From Asterias rubens (taxonomy: Eukaryota > Echinodermata > Asteroidea > Forcipulatida > Asteriidae), in contig NC_047076.1 in NCBI RefSeq assembly GCF_902459465.1, forward strand, positions 5,655,488 through 5,719,487: a DNA stretch of 64,000 bases. Direction: 5' to 3'. Below the pieces are notes generated by a model. That model saw only the letters and a list, made by a program, of their open reading frames with translations. It did not search any database and was not told the origin of the DNA. Shown here piece after piece: positions 1 to 12,355 of the stretch. Both the position numbers and the translations under genes were made by a program. How positions within the stretch are numbered: position 1 is the first letter of the stretch; the number at the start of each line of letters is the position of its first letter.

Positions 1-37
1 GCAAAAAGGAGCCACTATTGTTATACTATTTTCTTAC

Positions 38-1266
38 CTGGAAACAACGACACAAGAGATAGGAGGGATGTACTTAATGTATGAACTGGCTGAGCAAAGA
101 ACAGAACACGCCGCTCTAATAGAAGCAGCTTGAACAACACAAGAACCTGTGAGAGAGACATAAACTGATAGTTTGACAGAATACAGAACCAGAGCCCAAC
201 AGAGTTTATTTGTCCTCTATAGACGATGTGACCTATGTTTACATTCAAACCGCCCTCTGTTGACAAAACACTGTATACATCATGTTTCGCCGGGCAAAAA
301 GACGCGTAGTCATGGTAAGATTGCATACATTTTCTAGCTGGCTGCCAAAACACAAAGGTTTTGCCCGGCGGTATGCGCGCGAATCATGTTATGGTTTTCG
401 AGTGACGTCAGAGGTCACATTGTCTATTGAAGGCGAGTCATGTGCAATTTACTAGTTTGTAAGTCATGCACCAAGTAGTCCAACTTCAACATTAGTCGCA
501 CTAGTCGCCCAAAGGCCTATTTGTCATGTTCCTGTCTTTAATAACACTGATGAATAACTTCACATGATAACATACCTCAATGATTGTACCAAAAAGGAAA
601 CACAACTATTTTGGACGCTTCCAGTCTCACTGTCATTACTTTTTGTTACAATGGAAAGGAAAACAAGATGGTGGCACCACAGTACACAATAAGTTTGAGA
701 CAATGGCCCTTTTTGTAAACACAGCTTCGGCTTTTGTCAGTCATTTTGGAAATGTATGCTTTGGGTACAGTGCTGCAAACTGAGCCCCAAGTCAGAGCCT
801 GAGCTGTGGTTTTTTGAAAAAGGCCAATGAAATTTATCATTTAGAACTTGTAGCTTTCCCTTGTATCTGAGCAGAATACCAGTCATAAATTGTGACATGG
901 TAGTTTGGCTGTTGGCTGGTAACCTTATTCTGGTTAGCATAATTTTGTTGTGCTCAGCAAACTTTTGTGCTTAAGCAGCTCTATGAAATTGGGCCCATGA
1001 CACCAATCCTCCAATAACTGACCCCTTCTTCCTCAAATCTAGCTGGCACTTTGTACAAACCAGGTGAAAATTCCAGTTGAAACCAGTTCAACTGGTCCCA
1101 ACTGGTCCAGTTGAACTGGGAGTTGGTAACTGTTTTTTTATTGTGTACCCCAGATGTGGGGCAACAGATCTACGGATCATAGTATGTATTTGCTTTTGTC
1201 GTCCCTTTCCCATCTTGGGGTATAATGTTGTCAATGTATTTTGTTTTGTACTGTTATGGCGAATAA

Positions 1267-1301
<35 letters not shown>

Positions 1302-4300
1302 TAACTGGTTCCTGTTGACGCCACAATAATTACCAGTTGGCCACTACTTCCTTCAACTGGTTTCAACTGGTTTATTTTGCAACCAGTTAAGATACCAGTT
1401 GGACACCAGTTAATTCCAGTTGAAAACAGCTGAAATAAGTTGAATGTTTAACTGGTTTCAACTGAAATTTTCGAAGAACCAGATCTTTGTACATACCTTA
1501 TGCTTGAACGTCAGCACCAGATCTCTGAGCGGCAGATCCAGGAAGACTTGAGAATCATCCAAATGACCAGTGGTCAACGACCCGTTCAAACTCTTGTACA
1601 ATTCCTGTAAAAAAATGCCAGATAAAATATTCCAGTCATACAGGATTTCTTATTATGTACCATACTGCTGAAAGGTAACGGCACAGTTTAAAAGACAAGA
1701 AAGACATGGACAGACTTGAGAAACTGTTGGAAAAGATAGATCTTAAAATAATCTTTAAAGCCATTGACCACTTTCGGAACAGATTTTTTTTTTAAGTTCA
1801 CAGATTTACAAATAACTTATAGGGTTTACAGAAGGTAATGGTGAAAGACTTCTCTTGAAATATTATTCCATGAAATGCTTTACTTTTTGAGAAAACATTA
1901 ACAATATCAATTCTCGATATCGAGAATTACAGATTTATTTTAAACACATGTCATGACACGGCGAAACAGGCGGAAACAAGGGTGGGTTTTCCCCTAAATT
2001 TTCATAGGCTTGTTATTTTATATATAAGTTGTGATACACGAAGAGTGGTCCTTGGACAATACTGTTTACCGTAAGTGTCCAATGGCTTTAATAAAGTACT
2101 GCTTAAAAACTTATAATTATAATGCCCAAGAAAAAGGGCCTTGAATTCCATGGAGGCCACTTTCAGTTGACCCTGGTTTGGGCCATTGTGCCCCTTTAAG
2201 GGTTTCCAATAAACTATAAGTTTTTCAAATGGAAATGCCCTTTGCATGCCTCAACCGACTCAGGCCATGTACTGGTCGCTGCAATGTAACGCTCAAGAAA
2301 TGGGTTTATTTGAACAATCAGGATGAGACCTGCATCATGTGGTTCAGAACCACAGGCAATGGATCTCCCACATACAATCAGATGTCCCCTACGGGAGCAG
2401 AAATGCAAGGGCCACGTTCCCACAAGGACTTTCGCTGAACATAAACAGACTAACATTGCCCGGTATCAGTCTAGTCGACTATGGTTGAACTATGGGTGCG
2501 TTTGTTTAGCTTCCCTGGGTCTACCCCGCAGTGCTCAACCGGGCGAGCCCCTGACATGAGCTAATCGAACAATGGCACTCGCCTCTCGTGGTGCAGCATG
2601 CACCTCAGGTCACCCCAATGTGACCCACTCCACAAGCAGGGCACTGGGGGCTTACCCGGGTGAGCCCCGTCAAAGCTATTAGAACGTTCCTGGGCAGACT
2701 GCGGTCGACCCAGGGAAGCTAAACAAATGCACCCACAGCTAGACGACTATTTGGAACCAACCATCGCTTGTTACCAACAGCCGTTTTCATAGCAGAGTGG
2801 ACCAGTTTAACAAAATTATCGCCCTGAGATTTCAACATCTGTACGCATGACCTACGTACATGTGCGTCACTGAACAACCACTCCTTAACCATTGATCCTT
2901 GTGCGAACTTGACCACAGCTGAAGACCTGAAAGTGCCAAAGACTGTGCTCAGTTCTGGCTGAAACACAACATCTAGTGTATGCTGATGGACACGATAAGA
3001 AGAAAATGAAATTCCAGACCTGTGGACTTACCATTAAAATTGACGTCTTTGAGAAGTCTCGCTCACTGAAGTATGCATGGGTAATGAGCTTCAACTTGGC
3101 TTGAATTAAACCGTACAGTGGCTAGTTAAATGAGAACAACATTTTAAAGGAGGATTAAAATTGTACAGTCTTTTACCATGTTTACTGGCAGCTAATGTAT
3201 ACATGTATTTACAGTGTTTTGTTTTATTTTATTTGGTATTGTTTACATCAATTTTTTTTTTCCCTTGTCTTTTTATCGTTTATTCTGTTTATAATTTATT
3301 TTAAATATATTTTCACAGTCGTTCATGGTGGTCTGTTTCTGTTCCCTATTTTATTTTACTTAATCTTCAATGTATGCTTTAATTTTCTTTCCTAAGATGA
3401 TACTATTTTAATTGTTAACTTTGTACATATCAGATTGTTTTTATATAGGCTATATGAATATTTCTTATTGTTTTTTTTTGTATCCTTTCCTGTAATTGGC
3501 GGCTCGTCCGCTGTTGGTTTGGTCAATAAATATAATATAACTGAAGACAAATAGACCAAGTTTAATGTAAAATAAGGTTAGAGTTTGTGCATTTAATCTA
3601 ACTATCATGAAAATGGTACATGACCCAATTGCAAACTGGTTTTGAGTTTTTGTAGATTTATTCAGAATTTAAAATAACATTTAAGTTATTGAAAATGGAA
3701 AATACTCCGTCAATATAAGCTTAATTTTTAATCTATAAAAAAATAAACCATAGTTTGTATGTTCGTTATCTACAGTAATATCCCCAAACTGTTGCATAAA
3801 AACTTCAGTAAAACGTAGTCAAAAATGTACACTATTTTGACACAATGATGAGAATATTGCTTTGATGTTCTTACCAGTTTGCTGAGCACACACACACTCT
3901 TCTGAACAGTGCCTCGAGTGAACTCCTTGTCTTTACTTATCAAGTCCTGTACAAATCAAAATCGAAGATAATACAATAAATGTTGAACTTTTATCTGTCA
4001 AAAGATGGGCCCACTAACTGTCTGTCCCACATCTTTGCCCGGATTGAGGGCTCTTCCAAACAAGTTTCTGGGGAACAGAATGCAGTTTTCTAAGATTCTC
4101 TCGAACTTTTCCGCACAGCTCCCTCTTGCAGTCATAAAAACAGCGCTTCACTGTCTGCATTTAAACAAAACCTGCGGCCAATTTCACAAAGGACTGAAAT
4201 TCATCTTAAAAGTGATTTGTATTTTGACATCACACTATGCTTTAGCAGTTAAGATTGATACACATTTAAGATCGATCTTAGCAGTTTGTGCAATTGGCCC

Positions 4301-7300
4301 CGGAGCCAGATTTGTAAAAGCTGTTTCTAAGAGTTGGGTCATATATTGGTTTTTGTTAACATAAGGTTGATGATTTATAGCCAAAAATTCTCATGTGAAA
4401 GTTTTAGATGAGTAAAGTGTTTGTCTACTTAATCAGAAAACAGCAACAAAATATCGTGTTTTTTTTCACAAGAATGTCAAATCCATCCATGTTTGGCAAG
4501 GTTACCGCAGCATACTCAAACGGACACCAACCATATGGAATCCGAGTCACAATTCAAGCCTGAATCGTTCCTCAGATTCAAATCCAACTTTGAAGTAAAA
4601 TAAGCTATCCAAACATAATACTTCGAAATCGAATCCTTTCTAAAAACAACAGCAAGTGCTTCTCACCAAGTAAGTTTTGATGGCCATTATGTTTCGGAGT
4701 ACTTACCAATCTAAGACCCTACATGTACATGTACCTTTTAAAAGCAAAAAAATAGACTTTGTGCTAAGAGAAATTTAACAGGGAATCAGGCACAAACATG
4801 GCTGGAAACCTTTGTCTACTATTTAAAAGGGAAGGTACATGTTTGGTAATTACTCGAAACAAATATTAACTTAAAAATTGACTTGGTAACGAGCATTGGA
4901 GAGCTGTTGATAGTGTAACACATTGTGGGAAACGACTCCCTCTGAAGTAACATAGTTTTTGAGAAAGAGGTAATTTCTCAGTTAAATATCAAAAGACTTC
5001 TAGCTAGAAGTCTTTTATTCGTATCTGAGAGCACACAAATTCGTCCAACAAGGGTGTTTTTTCTTTCAGCATTTTCTCGCAACTTCGATGACCAATTGAG
5101 CCAATTTTTCACAGGCTTGTTATTTTATGCTTATGATGGGATACACCAAGTGAGAACACAGGTCTTTGACAATTCCCAAACGTGTACCTTCCCTTTAAGC
5201 AAAATGATTACATATTTAGGCAGTGTACAATGTTAATTGAGGAAGGATCCTATGAAATAATCTTAGCAAAGGAGTTAAGGCCAATAGTAACCAAAACTAA
5301 AAATTCAGACAGTTTTGTGTCATTTTTTAGCAGGAAATATTGACATGAGTTTACAGACACTATTTAAGTTGCACTGTTGCACTGTGATGGTACAGGCGGC
5401 AGTTTTCCTTTGGCAATTGGCACTTCTATTAGGAAAATGTAAATTTGTATTGGAACTTTGCAAAGGGCACCACTGCGAAAGCACAGGGCATCACAGCAAT
5501 TAATATTGCTGTTGGTTAATTCAAGGTCTGCATGTGCATGTATGTAGGGTCCACAATGTTTTGTAAACCTAGGCCGGCAAATGGCGACTTCATTAATTTT
5601 TGTAGAGGAGAGAAAACCAGATGAGAAAATGTTGAAAATAAAAAAAAAATAAAAACTTTCATTATTTTTTTCTTTTCATAAATGACATACTTTCAATTCA
5701 TGTGGTTCTAAAAAATATCCACAGCAGGAAGTTGGGTAATTAAATACGACTTCCTTCTCCGACAATTTTGGGATATGCATTACACGGAAATGTTGGCTCT
5801 TTTATCGCGTAAGAACTTTATTGTTTTTTTTACCAACAAAAAATAAAGATATGACACAGATGGATTCTTTTTCCCTGTCCCAGGATAGAGTCTGGCCAGT
5901 TCACTCACTCAGACATGTCAGGGGTGCTTTTACATCAGGGTCCAATTTCATAGAGCTGCTTTAAAAGCAGAAAATCATGCTAGAATTCTCTGCCAAGCAA
6001 AAAATAAGCCGGATACAGTCACAAATTGAATATGAGGCATGGTATTTTGGCTGGTAACCTTTTTGTGATAAGCACAATTTTGTTGTGCTATTAGCTACTT
6101 TTTGCACTTAAGCAGATGAAATTGGGCCCAGCTAAAGTTTTTCGTCGGGATTAATTTTCAAATGATTTTTGGGGTTGATCTTTGACTAGTGTGGGATTCG
6201 AACCAACGACCTCCCGATTAACATGCCGTCGCTCTACCAACTGAGCTATCTAGCCCTATATTGGCGGTGTCCCTATTTTGTCAATATCTTTGTTCGGGGA
6301 AAATATGCATGTGAGATTACTTTCAGTCAAGTAGCATTTTTTAGTCTTCAAGCCGTTAATAATTTGTGTTGTCAATGAAACTCAGTTTAAAACACCCGAT
6401 AAAGATAATTTCTCCTTGCAGATTTTAATGGCTCATATATCTTTTCATGGACTTGATTCTGAAGGACAATCAGACCATTTGAAAGCTGTTATGTATAGCC
6501 GATGTTATTGAACGACCCACGCCCAGTTGAACAGATGGCATCCATCCAGGAGACAGATGAAAGGCTTCATGACAATGCAGTATAACCTAACATACTCTTT
6601 TCTAAAGAAACTAGACAATGTATATTTGGTTTGTGGTAACACCATGTGTGTATCTACTTGCCAGGTAGAGTTTGTTCTTAGAGAACTGTATTGCTTTATT
6701 CTACTGCCGTGGAGTAGATAGTCGGAGGTTCGGGAGACTTCTCAGTTCTGAAAAGAACTGTCCTGCTTTTTAACTATTACCAGGGTGGATGGTATAGAAA
6801 CTAGACAAAGTATGCACAGTGTATTCACGACGATTCCCAGAAAAATAATACCTTTGTGTCAATTTGTCTGTAGCAGGAAATGCCATATACAGTGTTCCGG
6901 CTCTCTCCTTTCCCTGGTAAATGGAAGTATATCGTGTCTGCCGAAAGAAAAGAAAAAATGGTTAGAGGGAATACAAAAATGTCTGACAAAGATACCAACA
7001 AACAGCTCTCATTATTGATGAATTGATATGAGAGCTAATTTTGAATCATAATAAGGCCATTTACATGCCTCACCTTGTAAGGGTTTAACAAGGTGAGGCT
7101 GCCCAAAATGTTTACACAGGGGCAACTGCTGTACTGTTATTCCATCACAATCGAGAATGGTTGTGATGTGAGAAAACAAACAGTAATAACAACAGATGCA
7201 AAATACAAAACTGACAAACAAACAATGGCTGCAAGCTAACACGCTATGCCACGTTTTGAGCCATGCTCCATTTAGAGCACCAAACGCTTGGCCATAACCG

Positions 7301-10300
7301 ACACAAGTGTCATGACTGGGAGGGACTGAACCCATGCAAAACTCTGACAATGCCTTTATCAAAGCTTCTAAAATATCTCTGGTGCCTTAGACTGCTTGGC
7401 CAAGATGCTCTAATGTTAAAGAAGAAACACAACAAATTTATGTGCCAGGTCTTCCGCACCTCCTGTGGCCAAATTTCATAAAGCTGTTAAGCAGAAGAAA
7501 AAAAATGTTTGTCAAATTTCTTTGCTTAGCAAGAAATTACTGGGGTACCAGATGCAGCAATGGTAACCAACTGTATGGTATTCTGGCTGGTAAGCTTGTT
7601 TTGCTAAGCAAAATTATTTTGTGCTTAGCAAGTTTTTGTGCTTATAGGCTTTATGAAATTAGGCCCAGGTCTGTCTTCCTTACCTTCAAGGTAATTGTGT
7701 GCACCGTCTGGAACGGCATGACATGGTAGATGCTTCCATTCGGGCGGTACCTCAGGGCTGTCGCTACTGCAGCCCTCTACCAATGGTGGATACGAGAAAT
7801 CAACCTGTTTGAAAATCAAAATAAATACACAAGTTGAACAACATTTGTATTTGCTATATATAGAAGATGTGGTCAATTTACTGAGATGAAAAATTAAAAT
7901 CATATTGTGCTACCACTGGTCAACTAAGTGCTAGGGAGCTCAGTTGGAAGAGTGCGCGCACCTACATCCGTCATTGGTTTGAATCCTGCTCTACACCCAT
8001 GTTTTTTTTGCTGATATTTTCCCCCAGTTGTGTCAATTACTATAGCGCATTTGTGGAGAGCACATTAACTCAGAAAAGTGCGCCCTCGTTTTGGTGAATT
8101 GTTTATGTTTCTTGGTGTACAAGCGAGACAAGTAGACTTTGGGTCAATGCGGTATTCTTTGCTCACAGCCCCATCACAGCAGAACGTGTATCAAAAACAA
8201 GCAGCACGGTAAAACTGCACGCTGTAGTGACACAAAAAGACTAGCGAATCAAATCGACACTCGTGATTCGGATGTCTAACTGTCCGGCAGACGCCTCAAC
8301 AGACTGACAACTTGATGGGTCAGATAACTTGACTGGTCAGACAACCCAACAGCTTGACAAGCCGTCAGTGACGCATATCAGCGAGACAACTCGACTGACT
8401 TAATTCAAGTCGATGGGTGAATGACGGCCGTACGGTACACGTATTCTTTAACCGCAAGCTAACGTCCGTCGATATATCAAAATTCTCAACAAATCAATAT
8501 TTTTTTGACATCAAAATCGCCGATGCGAAAACAGGCATGCAATTCTTCATTCAGCTGAAGAAAAAAATACGGAAAGTAATGTCATTGCGTAAACTGAAGA
8601 TTGCCGTCGAGTATTTTGTCCCTTCTTCATCTGGTTCCGACCCTGCACCCCCTTATACAACAAGCAATAAAACACAACGGAGCCAGACTGTGTAGAAGGT
8701 ATGCTGTACGAGGAGAAATTGTGTAAAAACACATAGAGCCCAAACTCGTTCCCAGGGGTGATCGATCTCGTCGCGCCATTTTTTCCCAGCATACCTTGCT
8801 CGATCATAACCCCTGGAAGTGACTTCAAAATATCCAAATATAAGGGATATTATATCTAGTCCTTTGGTTGATCTGTTCTGTGTTGGGCGTTAGTCGCGCA
8901 CATGCTGGATGCGCTGTGTGTAATAAAAGTTATAAACTTGCCTTGGCGTTCAGTGTTGCGTGATGAATACGTACATCTTTATACGCACGTGTTTCGGCGT
9001 ATAGAGCTTTTTGAAGACGCACAGCGTTTCATATTGAGCGTATATGACAACCAATCAAAGACACGGATCGGAGTTTCCCTCCCATGGGTTAGAGACGTAC
9101 ACAGAGCTAGCGTGATACGGAGCGCTGCCCATGGTAGCGAGGTTGCATAGAGCCAGACTGTAGAAGGTAGGGTGTACGAGCGAGGAGAGTTATATAGCTT
9201 GTGTTCTAGCCGCATATTGGTACCTTTGTGTGTAAATAAACTATACCGGAAACCAGAGCATGCCTCCCCGTGTCAATCATGCGGGGAGCGGACGTTCTAT
9301 ACTCTACTCTTCGCCTAGCGAGCGGAAGCGGCAACAAAATCATGTCTTTACGTTGGTGGTAGGAAAAAAAGGGGAAAAAAGCGGAGCATGGGAAGGGCAA
9401 TTTTAAAAGGATCAAGACGAAAATCGGTAAATATAAACCATTTAAAACGGTCGGTCTTCGGTTTTTTAAAGAACTGTTTTTAGTTGGCTTCATCCTGAAT
9501 CCTGACGGGGAAAAACTTGATTATTTGAGTATACTCGATATTGAATTTTTCGATATATTGGTTATTTAAAAAAACTGACATCGACGGACGTTACCGCAAG
9601 CGAGTCAATGTCATGCCAAGTGATGTCAGTATGCTACTGTCCTGACATCACTCGCTCGTTCAAGCTGATTAAAAATTGACTCGCTTGCTGTTGGAGACCT
9701 AGTGTACCGCACAGTCATCGAATTTGTTTATATCGTAGGAGGTCCTGTTTTCGAGGTGTCCCTAAAATCGTGGCAAATCTTTTACGTCTCTGTGCGCGAT
9801 GTAAACAGTCCCAGGATAAAAATTGTGTGGTTTTATTTGCCAAGCAAAGAGTCTCCTCTCCCTTGACCAAAACTTAGAAACACGTAAGGCTCCACTGGAT
9901 ATTTGCACTTGTAAATGCAAAACGTTTGGTATTTTAGGCATTTCTACAAGGTACAAAAATATGTCATAATGTTGAGGCCATATAAAAATATTTGCCCAAA
10001 CAAAAAATTTCATCAAACACTATTTCAATTCACAAATCATGATGATCAAATCATGTGACTGAATATTTTGCTGAGCATTCTGGGAAAAAAATACAGAGGA
10101 TTAAAGAAGCCATGTGCCTTATCATTTTCTAATATTTTTGGAGATTTTTTTTTTAACCCTCCGATCAATATTATTATTTTTATTAAAATTTAAACGATCA
10201 GCTTGTTGGTTCAATTATCACTGTTTATTTATACGCTTTATTATAAATTTTAAGAGAAAAAAAGGGGAAAAAATTTAATAAAAATCAGATTTGAAAGCCA

Positions 10301-10981
10301 ATGATTATTTACACTTTTTATTAAATTATTTATTTTTGTTATTTTTTGCAAATTACCATGGTAAATTTAAAATTTCATTAAAAAATATTTTGAATAAAAC
10401 GAAGACAACTGCTGGCTATAGAGTCATACACAGAGTCTCAAAGAACACTTGTAGTCACTGTAGATGTTTCTTCCATGTATGGCTTCACCAGGAAACTATG
10501 CTTTCTTGTTTGCCGTGAAAACAGGAAAAACTCAAAACAAATGGGGCCAGTTGAAGTCATCGAAGATCGGTGTGTAGTGTGAACATTTCAATGTCCATCA
10601 AGTTTTAATATATGTTTGCATACTTCATATTAACAAAAGAAGATAATTAAATTAGGGCATCGGTTGATATAAGCATGATAAGGCATCATTATTTTTTTCC
10701 CAATTCAAAGAAAAAGGCATTATAGTGTGAAAACTGGTAAGGGGAGGATACAGGTGTAATGTTTGGTTTGTGCAAGTAAAAAATGACATGTAAAAGATCT
10801 ATCCACTTAAAACACCTTAAAACACCTAGTAAATAGTAGACTAGGGCCCTACGAAATTATGAATGATCGAACGAAATGATGGAAATTACTTCCTTACCTG
10901 ACAACCTTTTTTGTGATGAAATCCAATCACAACAATGTGTAAAATCGGGCCGTCCACAATCGAGCCAAGTTCTGCATCCAT
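38..10981 (-). CDS. AVL9: AVL9 homologue, 5' part (7 coding exons, 3' end off the left edge)
   Basis: AVL9 is a conserved DENN-domain protein of late secretory and recycling traffic. The exons on the minus strand are 10981-10898, 7804-7684, 6937-6852, 3946-3875, 3121-3032, 1604-1497 and 146-38. They add up to 670 nt (223 codons plus one base), all with GT–AG sites and compatible phases. The start (ATG at 10981) opens a leader ending GPILHIVVIGFHHKKGCQ, the usual start of the longin-like part of AVL9. Later signatures are VDFSYPPL with PDGAHNYLEG (exon 2), FHLPG with GISCYRQI (exon 3), RGTVQKSVCVLSKL (exon 4), PLYGLIQAKLKLITHAYF (exon 5), LPLRDLVLTFKHK (exon 6) and VLFKLLLLERRVLFF (exon 7). 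The last donor, at 37, shows the gene continues beyond position 1. Introns hold many inverted-repeat elements and tRNA-headed repeats. Identity is firm from the order of family motifs; the function is taken from the family. Confidence 0.94.
1068..1473. mobile_element. CCAGTTG-rich inverted-repeat element split by another repeat
   Basis: Ends are inverted copies of GAAAATTCCAGTTGAAACCA, and the interior is packed with CCAGTTG/CAACTGG in both orientations. About 1137-1305 is a separate insert ending in an AAT microsatellite (about 1267-1298), as SINE tails do. It lies in an AVL9 intron. Confidence 0.6.
2493..2735. mobile_element. MITE with about 29-bp terminal inverted repeats
   Basis: The left end TGGGTGCGTTTGTTTAGCTT is mirrored at the right end with one mismatch over about 29 bp. 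The interior is GC-richer than its surroundings and itself partly self-complementary. No clean target duplication directly abuts the ends. It lies in an AVL9 intron. Confidence 0.7.
3195..3545 (+). repeat. T-rich stretch resembling a retroelement 3' tail
   Basis: A strongly pyrimidine-rich stretch ends with a short GC-richer segment (GGCGGCTCGTCCGC) followed by AATAAATATAAT. This is the look of a non-LTR 3' end. There is no reverse-transcriptase ORF, so the call is weak. Confidence 0.3.
4823..5199 (+). mobile_element. Family A element, GGGAAGGTAC-ended subtype
   Basis: An inverted-repeat element of about 377 bp bounded by TTAA-type ends. The left end reads TTAAAAGGGAAGGTACATGT, and the right end is the inverse, finishing TACCTTCCCTTTAA. 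The centre carries the hairpin AAAGACTTCTAGCTAGAAGT. It is the same scaffold as the other family A copies (GGCTCCCTCTGAAGTAACGT-like stretch, ACAAGGGTGTTTTTT stretch) but with a different tip and a different central palindrome. Confidence 0.75.
5938..6130. mobile_element. Family B element (GGGCCCAATTTCAT ends)
   Basis: The ends read AGGGTCCAATTTCATAGAGC and, inverted, AGATGAAATTGGGCCC. Family B copies share the GAGCTGCTTAA motif next to the tips and a GGCTGGTAACC interior. Related copies lie at about 780-996 and 7468-7668. Confidence 0.6.
6131..6262 (-). repeat. tRNA-headed SINE fragment
   Basis: On the minus strand the segment reads TAGCTCAGTTGGTAGAGCG (A box) followed by GGTTCGAATCCC (B box), giving a tRNA-like head. 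The anticodon stem does not pair and a repeat body follows, so this is a SINE and not a working tRNA gene. Confidence 0.6.
6600..6790 (+). repeat. Interspersed repeat with AGTTCTGAAAAGAACT hairpin
   Basis: The segment contains GTATCTACTTGCCAGGTAGA, then CTTCTCAGTTCTGAAAAGAA and a GGATGGTA end. The same order recurs at about 48601-49143, where it is split by an insertion. No protein is encoded. Confidence 0.5.
7468..7668. mobile_element. Family B element in an AVL9 intron
   Basis: The left end is CCAAATTTCATAAAGCTGTT and the right end is the inverse, finishing ATGAAATTAGGCCC. The interior holds the family's GCTTAGCAAG and GGCTGGTAAGC stretches. It sits just downstream of the donor of AVL9 exon 2. 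Confidence 0.6.
7925..8000 (+). repeat. tRNA-headed SINE fragment
   Basis: GAGCTCAGTTGGAAGAGTG (A box) is followed about 30 nt later by GGTTTGAATCC (B box). Internal stems are poor, so it is read as a decayed SINE head in AVL9 intron 1. Confidence 0.45.
8400..9720. repeat. AVL9 intron 1 block with scattered direct and inverted repeats
   Basis: AACGTCCGTCGA near 8460 returns inverted as TCGACGGACGTT near 9585. AGCCAGACTGT...GTAGAAGGTA occurs at about 8682 and again at about 9151. CG-rich compared with its surroundings. It may be the remains of one larger inverted-repeat element; no ORF with a recognisable domain was seen. Confidence 0.3.
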
Positions 10982-12355
10982 CACTTTGTTCGTCGATAAT
11001 CTAATGTGTACTTTCAGGAAGTATTTCGTCGAGATTGTAAACAAAAATTATTTTCGGCACTCGATGATGTGATTGTGTTTACGAATATGTTGCAAACTGA
11101 TGAGCGACATTCACAAGTCTATGCCTAGACTGGTCCCCTGCACCTTCATTACCAGTGTGAGCCTCGAAGTGATGTTAGGGCTATGACTGCCGCAGCTATC
11201 TTTATGTTAGAGAAGCTATCATTGGTCCACAGACCAGCTGTCTGAAACTTCCGACCAATAATACATAACGTTTCATATTACCCATGGACGTGTCTTTTGG
11301 GCTATGAAATCGCATGACAGCACTTCTTTTGGCGCTGGCTGAAGGTTTTGCTGTTGCAACCAACGTCAAATGTTGGGCGCTATACACACGCTAAGGACTT
11401 ATTTATTTTGTAGTGTCGGACCGGCTGTCGATTATGATAAATATGCGGTTAGATACCACGTAACCATCGTTTTAAAAAGGTAGGTGTGTTCATTATATGG
11501 TGGATCATTTGAACTTGACAATGTGTTCATTTTCTGGTTTAATATTTTGTTTTTCTGAAGTGAATGAGGAAAGTTCGTTGAACCCCGTGTTGTTGTGTAA
11601 ATGAAATTGTTGAAAAGGGGAAAAAAGGGGGTGGGGTTTTGGACAGTAGGCAGTGGGGGTGTCAACACATTCAGAATGTCATTTTTTATTAATTATCAAA
11701 GGGATTCCAGTGAATTTCTATGACTGAAAAGTATAGTCAGTAGTACTTGTTTTGGAAAATATCAGCGTTTTGTGCCCTGTTGTGTTTTGGCAAAATACTT
11801 GAAAATGGGATTTTCATGAAGTCGCATCATCATGAATGAATGGGTGTGGTCAGTCGTGGCGGCCCACTGAAGACTCGGTATACTTGAAGTAGATGAGTAT
11901 ATCGTATATGAGGTCTGTTCTGCTAGCTTGGACCAACCTTAGTTCTTCTTGAAAGTTGAATTACTCGTCTTTGGAAGCTTATTTTAACACTGCGCTGAGT
12001 GACAGCACTGGACTGGAGTAACGGTAGTGTAAATTCCGATGGACGGTGAACGTGCAAGCTGGCCAGCTGGCTGCCTAATTTTCCTGCTTTCCTGTAAACA
12101 AATACACAATATGCTTAGCCAAGTTAAGCAATTTTGTCTTCTACTTTTAACTTTACAAGAAACTTGCTGACTCACTTTAGTTAAGCAGCGCTATGAGTAC
12201 CTTGTTTGGTCTATACGTGCGCTATATAAGACTTCGATATTATTATTATTATTATTATTATGAAATTGCCTCATTTGCTTTGCTTTAAAAGTATCTGGCC
12301 GTCAAACAATGTTTCTGTAATAAATAACCTTTTGTATTCCCTCTTGACAGTCACT
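10982..12355. promoter_or_regulatory. Divergent spacer between AVL9 and PGAP3
   Basis: This 1.37 kb holds the upstream regions of both genes, which are transcribed away from each other. A polypyrimidine tract and acceptor (CCCTCTTGACAG, ending at 12350) directly precede the PGAP3 start, so PGAP3 probably has an upstream non-coding exon here. The part at about 12180-12262 looks like a SINE tail (GCGCTATATAA, then an ATT microsatellite at about 12238-12260). No firm core promoter motif was identified. Confidence 0.5.

Noticed and set aside
4005-4364. 119-codon plus-strand ORF
   Set aside because: It lies in an AVL9 intron over repeat-like sequence and resembles no family I know.
6187-6258. Possible tRNA gene on the minus strand
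   Set aside because: A and B boxes are good, but the anticodon stem does not pair and a repeat body follows, so it is a SINE head.
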